A program made the position numbers and the translations under genes. A DNA stretch of 64,000 nucleotides from Dipetalonema caudispina (lineage: Eukaryota > Nematoda > Chromadorea > Rhabditida > Onchocercidae): assembly GCA_013365325.1 (NCBI GenBank), contig JABVXV010000069.1, positions 124,001-188,000 on the forward strand. The letters are read 5' to 3'. Numbering within the stretch: position 1 is the stretch's first letter; every line of letters begins with the position of its first letter. The notes below the pieces were generated by a model. The model was not told the DNA's origin. It did no database searches and saw nothing but the letters and a program-made list of their open reading frames with translations. Below, piece after piece: positions 50,601 through 61,258 of the stretch.

Positions 50601-51427
50601 GGGTGAAAATTATGCTTTAGTAACAACTTTCAAAGTTTTAAGTAATAATCGAAACAAACAGTTACTCTTGTAGAATTCAATAACTTTGATGTATTATGAA
50701 TTGTGAAAAGTTTATCAAAATAATTCTGAAAACATTGAAAGATGCTGCACAATCTGCTGTTTATCAAAATTCTACGAATGGTACTTCAGCTTCAACTTTT
50801 ATTGTTCTCAAGCTCTTAAAGGAGATACTTAGTACTTAAGGATAATTTATTTACATAGCAGACGCATATTTTATCATCAGCAAGTTACAATAACAGCGCC
50901 TGTTGAAAGGATACAAAGACTTTTATCTTTTGATATGAACGGTAGAAAAGTTTAAAATTTAAAATAAAGCAAAAATAGGCATTATGCTATATGCATTATA
51001 CATATTCATGTAATCGTAAATTTGGAGATAAACAAAAATGGACCGGAAGTGAACATTTTTGATCACATTTCGGCCCTTCTGAAAGAACTTTCTATTTCCG
51101 TCGTCAAATCATATTTCAATCCAATTCGCTCCATCTTCATAGACTATTTGCAAAGAAAAAGGCCGGAAGAACAAATCATAGCAAATATCACCTTTGTGTA
51201 GAGTTTGAAACGGATGATTACTATCTAAATGATACTATTTTCTATAATATTTCTTACTTACAATTGCAATTTTGAAGCAAAGAAAATTCAAAAATTCCAT
51301 TATTTTTATGTCTTCATATTATCCGCTCTTTTTGGTTGGCTTATTTCTTACACTGATCACTTACTATAATCTTAATGAAATTGAAACAAAAACTATATTA
51401 TTGTTATTATCATCGTTGTCATTACCA

Positions 51428-51471
51428 GTATTATTGTTATCATTATTATTATTATTATTACTATTATTACT
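51428..51471 (+). repeat. ATT/TTA trinucleotide microsatellite
   Basis: Imperfect run of ATT/TTA units. It gives a Leu-rich frame on the plus strand that mimics a hydrophobic protein and should not be annotated as coding. Confidence 0.8.
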
Positions 51472-51649
51472 AAAAGAATATCTGAGTAATCAATAACTGG
51501 TTGCAAAGCAACAATAAGATCACCTCGTTCGGTAGAGCTTTTAATGTGATGTCTAATGTGATGATATTACGAAAAGAGATGGTGATTACTTACGAGCGGA
51601 AAAATCGATTTCTATTTCTGATTTTTGAAGAATCTTTTTTTTGATAAGA

Positions 51650-51670
51650 GAAAAGAAAAGAAAAGAAAAG
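51650..51670 (+). repeat. GAAAA pentanucleotide repeat, about four units
   Basis: Four tandem GAAAA units followed by GGG. Low-complexity sequence in the gene-poor region. Confidence 0.8.
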
Positions 51671-54600
51671 GGAGTTGTATTCATAAAGACAGACTACAGT
51701 GTGGAAAACGGAATAATTTAAAATGATCGCCTTGGAAAGATGATAGATGACTTTCCGGTATTGGAGAATTTTTTAATTTGTATATAATGCAACAGTTAAA
51801 CATTTCACTAATGAATTTTAAAGTAAAAAGTTAACAGAAATGTTGTCGAAGACAACTCCAGGCATACTTCCGTAAAACAAAATATTTTGCTGCCGACCAA
51901 TTATATTAATGAGCTTCAATACTAATGTAAAAATTCTACTTTAAAGAAATCACTTATCTTTTTCTTTTCCCTTCTTTTATCTAAAACTAAGGCATACAAT
52001 GATGGGATGGAATTGAACAGTATGCAAAATTAAAGAATTTCTTCGGCTCAAGGACAAGAAAGTAGCCAAATCAACCGCAAATAAAAATTTTCGAAAGGAT
52101 GTTGAGCTGAACAAACAAAAATTAAACGGGAGAATTAGAGAGACGGACAAATGAACAATAAGAAGTTGTAATGATCGTAAGAGGGCAAGAAACGCTACAA
52201 CAAAACGCCACCATTATGCATAGGAAAATTTTCCTCGAAGTGCCAACTAAGTGAAATCGAAATAGGATCATCACTGTATGTGAGAAGCAAGTGGAAGCTT
52301 ATTTTCTTTTTTTTTCTTTCTCAAAATTTTATTACATTTCCTGCAAAACAATGATAGGATATTATTGGGATCCTATAGACTACAGATCATAGTCACTGCG
52401 GGAAACGTTGATGAAGTGAACTTCAAATTGATTTACAACAATCTTTCTTATTTAATAGATCTGTTTGGACCATATAATCATTATTCTAATATATCATCGA
52501 ATATAAAATCTCCTGAAAACTTACTGAATTATGATTAGATAAAATTATTGAGGGAATCATAGAGAAGGAAAGAGAAAACTAGCCAAGAATGCGGAGTTTC
52601 AATAGTTGTAAGGACAAAAATAATGCAGAATGAACAATTGGTGAACTGTTCAATAGATTGGACGATAGCGCGGTAGGAAGGAGAGGGCAGAGGATCTAAT
52701 GTGATACGCTGCGATACACTGTTATTACTTTCCCGTCTTCCAATTTTATGTCCGCTGAACCATGGAAAACATAATCCGTACAATAATTACTATTCGACTG
52801 TAGCAGTTTGTATAGTCGAAATATCTTTCATTTAAAATAAGACCTGTCTATGTTAATAGCCACTCGATTCTCAGGTGATTATGTGATTAAATGACCGAAG
52901 GTTGGTTTGGATAAAGTTGAATTAGTTGTCGTAATTTATTCAGGAATATTTCCTTTTATAAGCAACTACGAAATAACCTATATTTGTTTAGTTCATAGAT
53001 TAAACTTTGGAAAGACTTACTTATTTACATGGTAGTGCAAAAATAGCAAAAATACAACTATTTTAAAAATTAGCAATGAAATAAGTGAGACATTACAATT
53101 TTAACAGGAAGAAAAGTTAGAAAAATAGTACGTGGAATATAAGGCTAGAGTGCAAACCCGTTTAAAAGAATATTAATTTATTAGAATCTGTGTGATTGTG
53201 GTATTCTAACGTTTCATTAAATACAAAACCAAATAATCTGAATGTTGTATTTATGGTTCTTTAAAAAAACTGTAATTAAAATTAAATGAGGAGGACAACT
53301 CGAATTTTACTTTTGTAATTTGCATTTTTTACGAAACAATTAGGGAAAGTATAGGAAAATAAAAATCACATTTCAATTTCTTTCTAATTGAATTCCTATT
53401 CAGAAAAGGAAAAAAGGGCTGAAACCGGAAATATATTCCATGAAAAAAGAAAATGATGGGCTCGTTTTTTGCTTCTTCAAAGATATTTGTATATTTTGTT
53501 TCGGAAATTCTTCCTTTCTCTTTCGAAAATACTGAAAAAATGTACTAAAAAAAATAGATTCCAATGAGAAAATTCTTCATTTTAGATTACTGCTTCTCCA
53601 TATGTGTGTTCCACAAAATTTATGTTAAATTTGACCAATACGTTCTGACAGCTGTGTCAGCAACTGGTATCAGAAAATTTTGTTTAGGAATAACTTCCTT
53701 TCTTCACTTCATTTTTCCAATTTCTTCCCTTCTGAAAAAAGCTGGAAATTTTGAACATTGATGAGAAAAGCATATAGTTGAAGAATTCCAAACTCATCCT
53801 CTGTTGATGAAAAATAAGTTATTTTATTCATAGTTAGATTGGAATAGTCAAAACCCGAGAAATGTAATTATCGTTTTTAAGTTAATGATGAATTGTGAAT
53901 TTTGAAAATATAATGTGAATCGTGAAGTGCGCAAGACTATTTCATGTATATATTTTTGGACGATTTATTGCCACATAGATTCAACCATGGCTTCTCTGAA
54001 TTCAACTGCAGGTAGGAAATTTTACAAGCGTAGATGGTTCAGCTATTTTTTAAATAAAGGCTTTATCGCATGTATCAAGGTTGTTGAGATTATCATTTGA
54101 GTTTCTAACAAAGACAAAAAAAACGACCGCTACAGCGAGACGTATTATCGCTCGCCTTGATATAATCAGTAAACGTCGTTGATGCCGAAGTAAAATTATT
54201 GAAGGAAATATGAAAAAAAAAAAGTTCGTAATAAAGATGAGGAAGAATCGAACACAGGTAAGAACTCAAAATAGATTGAATTGATACAGTTCGTTATGTC
54301 GTGCGATCTTTTTTTCATTAAAGAAAATAATAACACACTGGAAGATCGTGAAATCTTGGCAATTTACACAAGTAAACAAATTGATGGACAATTCTACCAA
54401 TCGAAATCCACCGATCGTCCTTGAATAAATCAGCAGCGATGTGCTCGAAGAAAGAAAATGAAGATACCGTCTGTAGGCGCTTCCTACAACCAATGTACCG
54501 CCGTCCATCGGAGTGGATACATCAATGCGTTCCTTACAACGACGGTCATTTGATGTGATGTGAAAGGAGGTTATGACCGTGTTAGACTGAATAAGATGGG

Positions 54601-55702
54601 AAGGCCAATGTTCGATTATATTTTAGAGAAGTGGTAGTGCAGAATGTGCAAGTAAATATATAACTTGATCGGACATGCAACTTACAGAATGCTATTAACA
54701 TTCTCTAATTCATAATATGATGATATGGTGGTTTGCTTAAAATGATAACCTATAAAAATATCCGTTGGGTATATCAAATATATGCTGCATTATGTAACAT
54801 ATTGCCGAAAATATTAACGATGCAAGGGGTAAGTTGAGCTTTTGATTTCAATTGTAAATGCATTTATTAAATTATAAAATCAGAACTGCAACAAAATCAG
54901 GCCTTTCATAAGAAGCCTTTTTCTTATCTTTCACACACAATCTATAAACTAAGTGATTTTTTCCTACTTTATACTGATCTTCATGTATTCTTGACTTTTA
55001 TTCTACTCTGCTATATAAATTGTTTATCTGTCGATATATAATTTATTCCTCCTCAACAATCATCGACAAAATTGAACCAACAACCAATGGATACAAAGTT
55101 ACTGAATTTTATAACAAATCAATACTAGGCACTATTAATTGTGGCTTCACAGGGATGCTCCCCGCGGGCATAATTGTATGGATTGAATAGTTTTTAAGTG
55201 AAGCAATGATTACCAAAAAAAATTTCCAAGTCGTTTCCGATCATAAAGCTGTGAGAACAGAAATATTTGCTTGCTGAAACAATCAAAATAGCAAGAATCG
55301 TTGGTAAAACATAAAATGTAACAAATACTCTTCATAAAAGTGTTGATGAAAAGAATTTAAATATAACAACACTTCAGAAATTAGAAATTCCTTCAAAATA
55401 CGGTACAAGCAGAACTAAAGTATTTATTCATTTACGGAGAGATTTTTTGTATTCGATGGACTTTGCAATTGCAGTCTTGACTGGGCTGAATTAATACTCT
55501 AATCTGTCCTTTGATTAAAAAAATAAATAATTAGTGTTTCCTAAAGACATGACGGTTTTATTTATGGCAACTTTTATAATCAACTATCAGTTGTCACTTG
55601 TCTGATTGTTTTGTGTGTTTCTACATTGATGAAAATTTGCGTTTGTATAATTGATATCAAAATATTTCATCAACATTGCTTCAGATCAATAATAATAATA
55701 AT

Positions 55703-55743
55703 AAATGAAAAACTCTCTATATGTATAGAGAGTTTTTTCATTT
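55703..55743. repeat. short hairpin with T-run
   Basis: Arms of about 19 bases (core aaactctctata / tatagagagttt) around a 2-base centre, with one unpaired base. The right arm contains six T residues. It resembles an intrinsic terminator in shape, but bacterial-type termination is not expected here. More likely it is a chance or mobile foldback. Confidence 0.5.
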
Positions 55744-56279
55744 TGAATTTCCTAACCACTTATGAGGTTGTTATCTTGATGACAGTGAAATATAGTCTTA
55801 TCTGACTTCTTGCCGATCCATCCTAATCTCATTTCGGCCCACAGAATTGCTTGTTTCATAGATTTGTGTGAAAAGTACACGAATATCGGATGGATAATTA
55901 ATTTAATCCTCTGCAAGAAATCTTTCTTCTTTTTATTTCAATTTAAGTTTCTAAAAAAAACCATAATTTTTTTGTGCAAAATAACATGAAATGAAATGAA
56001 TTTTGGATAAGGATGTCAAAGTGCTCTTAAGTAGGGATTGCAATCTAAACATCTGTCACAAACAGATGAGCAAAATTTAATTTGATGACGACAATGCAAA
56101 TGCAAGTTTTCTTTTCATTTCTTCATGACGCCTTCTTTACTATTTAATTCAGTTGAGAAAAGGCTAAGAGATTTGATAAATTGAAAGCGACCTGATTGAA
56201 TTTATTTGCTGCTATAGTTAATTAATCAACTTCTTGCTCTATTAACTATTGTTCCTCTTTTGTTGAGTTAGTTAATTCA

Positions 56280-56313
56280 GGAATTAGTGAGAGCCAACAT
56301 ATTCAAATTACAA
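56280..56313 (+). promoter_or_regulatory. tdc-1: candidate trans-splice acceptor and 5'UTR of tdc-1
   Basis: A ttaattcag acceptor-like site ends at 56280, 33 bases before the ATG at 56314, with no in-frame coding exon before it. It may receive a spliced leader. Confidence 0.3.
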
Positions 56314-59300
56314 ATGGAAACCAAGATGTGGCCACCGAAAAGTAAGTTTATAGTTATTTATTGTAGCACCCAATTCTTTCAAATTTTTATTAGAGTCTGA
56401 AATAAGTAGCCTTATATAAGTGTTACCCATTACTACATTGCAGAAATGGGCGGTATGAGTAGTACCGAGTTCCGAAAATATGGCAAAGAAGTAGTAGACT
56501 ATATTGCGGATTATATTGAAAATATACAAAAAAGACGTGTGGTACCAGCTATTGAACCCGGATATCTGCGTGATCTATTACCTGACATGGCACCTCAACA
56601 TGCGGAAGCCTTTGAGGATGTTATTAATGATTTCGACAAATATATTATGCCTGGGGTAAAGTGAAATTCATGACATTTGAACCTATTTTAAGACTAAATA
56701 TAAAAAACTATTAAGTGATTGCAATGAACAGGGGACGCTTCTTAGAAGAATTATCAGTAACAGATTACATTAAAAGTAGAACAAATTAGTTTGAAGATTT
56801 AAACAAAAAGGATCAGAAATGTTCATGGAGAGATATCAGATTATGTTTTTCCGATGACTTGTAGATTAAAAACTATACCAGAAAAATAGAAATAAATTCG
56901 TAATTCCAGAAAATCTCCAAACTATTTTCAGATTACTCACTGGCAACATCCGCGATTTCATGCCTATTTTCCGGCTGGAAATGCTTTTCCAAATCTTTTG
57001 GCTGATATGATTTCAGATGCTATCGGTGCAGTTGGCTTTTCCTGGGTGGATTTTATTTCTACAGTGCTTCTTCGTTTTGCTTTAAAACACAGAAAAAAAA
57101 TCATTTAGCAGGTATAACTAATTTCTTCTAGGCGGCATGCCCTGCGATGACAGAGTTAGAAATAATCATGTTGGATTGGTTTGGTCGAATGATCGGTTTG
57201 CCAGATGCTTTTTTGCCATTCACTGAAAATGGGAAAGGCGGTGGTGTGATACAGGTAAATTTTGTCTTGAAAAATACTACCATATCAATTTAAAGAAAAA
57301 AAATATTTCGTATTTACAGTCTAAACTTCATATTTTAAACAACAGATCAGAACGATTTTTAGTTTTCAACGTCTCCAATTTGTAAAATTGCTACTTTCAA
57401 ATTAATTTTCCGGAATTTAATCTATATTATTACAATATTTCAGGGTTCTGCAAGTGAATGCAATTTTGTTTCACTACTAGCAGCACGATTTGAAGTGCTT
57501 AAAGAGCTTAGACAACGTTTTCCATTTGTTGAAGAGGGACTCTTACTGTCAAAATTAGTCGCATACTGTTCAAAAGAAGTAACTGATCCAATTTCTTTCA
57601 TCAGTTGCTTATTTTAATTGAATTTTTAGTAACAAAAATTGAATAATAGATAAATATGGACCGGCATTTATCATAATAAATAGAAATTATTTTCAACATT
57701 GTTTTTAAGATATTTATAACTTGAGATGATCAATAAAATGATTTGCAGGCTCATTCATCAGTCGAGAAAGCTTGCATGATCGGAATGGTTAAGTTGAAAA
57801 TTCTGGATACAGATGCAAAGTTTCGTTTACGCGGTAAAACATTACGTCTGGCAATAGAAGTATGTCCTGCTTCAAAGATTTGTCCTAAAAATTCAGCCTG
57901 TGCATTTATTTGCACATTTTCTGTTCCGTAACTAATCAGTGGAATTCTCGATCTGTATAGATTAGAGACAAAACTTAAGATTTCTTCAATTTTTCAATTT
58001 ATTGGCTTAATTGAGTCTAATCTACGATATTTGTTCTTTTTTTTGTAATAAGATGAATGTGACCATTCCAGGAAGATCGTAATCTTGGCTTGATACCATT
58101 TTTCGTTTCCACTACTCTTGGCACAACATCTTGCTGCTCCTTTGATGTTCTCTCCGAAATTGGTCCCATTTGTCAAGAGAATGATTTATGGCTACACGTG
58201 GATGGAGCATATGGCGGAAGTGCGATGATTTGTCCGGAATTCCGGCCACTAATGGAAGGAATCGAATATGCAATGAGTTTCAACACCAATCCCAATAAAT
58301 TTATGCTCATCAATTTTGATTGTTCCACAATGTGGTAATTTTATTATATCACGAAGTAGAACTACTTTTCCAGTAGTTTTCATAAGAAAATCCGAGAGAG
58401 GAAATTTATGATTTCTAATTCACAGCATTCTTCATATTTTTTCTTGATATCGTCTTGACTTGCTCATAGACATTCCGCAAGATTTTTAGGGTGAAAGACC
58501 GCTACAAACTAACGCAAGCTCTAGTCGTTGATCCACTATATTTACAACACAGTTGGACAGGTATTAATTTTTCTTGACAAATTCTGGAATTTCAACATCT
58601 TCGAAAAATCTGATTTCATTAAAATCCTTTTTCTCTTTCATCAAGTTAGTATAGCTTAGAAAATCTGGACATAGTTGCTGACAGGAATGTCTAATTTTTC
58701 AACTCTGATCTTGCACATCCGGAAGACAGTTCTCTTCTTTTCAAGACCTTACTATTCTTAACATTTTGATATTCTTTTGTCATACTTTATTTTGATATTT
58801 TTGTCATTTCGAAGCAATATTTAGAGAGGACAATCGACTATCGCCACTGGAGTATACCACTCAGTCGTCGTTTTCGTTCATTGAAATTGTGGTTCGTTAT
58901 TCGAGTTTACGGTGTCGAAGGATTGCAAAACTATATCCGAAGGGTTTGATAATTTTTCATGTGAAGAACTTAAGAATTACTTATTAGTTAACAGTTACCA
59001 TAGCTAAAATCCTTTGACATAACACACTGCTGCATCCTTTGACCTTTTATCATTTCCGATTAGAAGGCAACAGAACGAGTGAACCAATGCAGAAAAGGAT
59101 TGAGGGGAGGAAGGAGGATTTTGATATCATTAATTGAAAAGAACGCCAAGGATGTATCTTACGAAAATTGATTAAATTGCAATATTTGACGCTAAAAAAT
59201 CTTACAGTCATTTTGATAAGGACTTAATTGAAGGTTTGAATACTTTGATTTCGTATATTTATGAATTCCAGCTATTAAGACGTTAAAATTGTATTTAAAT

Positions 59301-61258
59301 TTCATGTCAACAATGATTCTTTCGCACACTTGCAGCATTGTCGTTTGGCAAAGTTATTTGAACAACTCATACGGGCAGACAATATTTTCGAAATTGTTGG
59401 TGATGTAATCCTTGGTTTGGTCTGCTTTCGTATGGTTGCTTCTGAAGAAATGAATCAAGCACTCCTTACCAAGTTTGCAAATTTCACTTTAGTTATGATT
59501 TTTACTAAGAAAGTAGAAAGAAGTGTTTGAGTAATCTTTGAAAAAGAACCCAAAATCTAATGGATAGGATAGACTGCTTCGGTCACCCCAAACATTTATT
59601 TTTTGAAATTCTAGCATTGTCTAGAAACCAACAGAGTTCCATTTTGACGTGTTCCTAATGATCCAATATTTGAAGATTAAATTCTTCTGGACGCATTCAC
59701 ATGGTACCAGCATCGTTGAATGGACGTTTCGTGATTCGTTTCTGTGTTTGCGCAGAACACGCCACTGAGAAAGATATTCAGATTGCTTACGATTTGATTT
59801 CACAAACAGCTCGACACATCCTTCGTACCTCTTTTATCTTTTAACTTTGTCATTCTATCGAATGAGTTTGAATAACGACAGATTTCGAGAGTTATCTATG
59901 CAAAAGCATTAGTGAAATATTTAAAAATCAATTAATTGTTTACGAATAAGTAATAAAAACTACTTTTTTTGAATTAATTACATCAAAATCAATTAAAATC
60001 TAGCTTTTTAGCTTTATTAATGTTAACTAGAGATACTGAGTACACTATAAGTGACAAAATAATCTATTTTTCTGAATGAGCGTTCACGAAAAATTTGTTA
60101 TGGATAACAGCAACTGCATTATCGATAAACTGGATAGAGCGTAGATTTGAGCCATAGGAATGGCTTGGGGTTTGAGAAATAGGGTACTCAGAAAGAGGAG
60201 AAGAACAATTTTAAGTTGGTGTTTAAAAAACTGCCATATTTTTAAATATGCATCGTTTAAGAAGTTGAAAATTTGTAGGGAATTCGGTTTCATGTCCTCT
60301 TGCTGAAGATGACGAACTGGAAACGGTGGAAGAGAAAGAAGAATGCATCGGACAGATAAGTCTTTCTTTCCTTCTCTTTTTCAAGAATGAATATGAGAAA
60401 AAAAGAAAAAAGCTTCTTAATTGCTTTATTTGTTGCATATCACTCCTAGAATTATCGTAAAACAATTTTAGCAATCAGACCAAAAGGATCCTAACAAAAA
60501 CGAAATTCTGAAGCGAAAAGAACAGACAACACTATCGCAGAAACGTTCCTTCCTTGTCCGGATGGTTTCTGATCCAAAGTGCTATAATCCAAAAATTGTA
60601 CATCATTTAACTATGAGTGGTTTCCGGAAAATGAACGAAGATGTTGCTCGAGATTTCTCGTTACGGTTATTTATTTATATTAAGGAAGTCATAATAACAA
60701 ATGGTTGGAAGAAATTAAATTACTACAATTCATTTCACACATATTGTTGTATTAAAATTAAATTAATTTTACAGCACTGTTTGCAGGCAAGCAATTGGCA
60801 GATCAAAAATACAAGCAACTGGTTCGAAGTATTACAAACATGGTGAGAATACTTTTAGAATAAATTAGTAATTTGTATAAATTCCTTCAAAAAAAAAAAA
60901 TTAATGTGAATTATTTTGTGCAATTATCAGCAAACATTTTTACATGTTATTCCGATTAACTGAAATTTTTTATTTAATACGTTTTCCATCATTCTTCGTC
61001 TATAGTTTAAAGTCCATCGGTACTTCTATATCTATCATTTAAAAATTCTATATCTATCATTTAAAAGTTGATACCAAACTTTTAAATGATAGATATAGAA
61101 TTTTTAAATTAATGTTTGATTTGATAAAGGAACAAAAAATATAAAATTACTATAATTCTTTAAAATATCTTTAAGACAGTGGAAATCTAATGAGCTCTTC
61201 GTCTGGTCCATCAGTGGAAGAAGAAATTAGCGCTTCGCCGAATCCAACCAAAAATTAA
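56314..61258 (+). CDS. tdc-1: tyrosine decarboxylase (PLP-dependent group II, tdc-1-like)
   Basis: Converts tyrosine to tyramine, the precursor of octopamine, in neurons and gonadal sheath-type cells of nematodes. Exons: 56314-56341, 56444-56655, 56932-57045, 57132-57254, 57444-57578, 57749-57859, 58072-58334, 58490-58560, 58825-58943, 59336-59472, 59676-59824, 60479-60687, then provisional 60787-60842 and 61180-61258. Phases agree (601 aa). Family marks: [75 protein letters not shown] (ring-stacking His206), [30 protein letters not shown] (Asp285), [16 protein letters not shown] (PLP-binding Lys317), [26 protein letters not shown] and [15 protein letters not shown]. The [12 protein letters not shown] wording and the [13 protein letters not shown] tail are those of invertebrate tyrosine decarboxylases, not DOPA (bas-1) or histidine decarboxylase. 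The last two exons are insecure: the 60787 exon is open in all three frames. The gene is complete upstream and looks functional. Confidence 0.88.
61037..61109. repeat. 33-bp perfect inverted repeat, 7-nt loop
   Basis: The arms 61037-61069 and 61077-61109 are exact reverse complements. The left arm is itself preceded by a direct copy of its inner motif (tctatatctatcattt), so a tandem duplication adjoins the foldback. It lies in the last modelled intron of tdc-1 or in its 3' region, depending on the true C-terminal exon. Confidence 0.75.

Larger units (their letters stand above)
50601..56279. other. gene-poor intergenic region
   Basis: About 5.7 kb between divergently transcribed genes without a supportable gene. 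It contains an ATT/TTA microsatellite (about 51428-51471), a GAAAA pentanucleotide repeat (51650-51670) and a short hairpin (55703-55743). Slightly GC-richer, CpG-containing patches at about 52610-52800 and 54120-54560 are open on the minus strand, but their peptides look like no family and lack splice context. Long-range regulatory sequence for tdc-1 or the phosphatase may lie here. Confidence 0.4.

Noticed and set aside
51272..51496. Leu-rich plus-strand frame resembling a membrane protein.
   Set aside because: Its hydrophobic half is the translation of an ATT/TTA microsatellite.
54120..54560. CpG-containing patch with a minus-strand frame, considered as a transposase remnant.
   Set aside because: No transposase motif, no terminal inverted repeats and no target-site duplication could be found.
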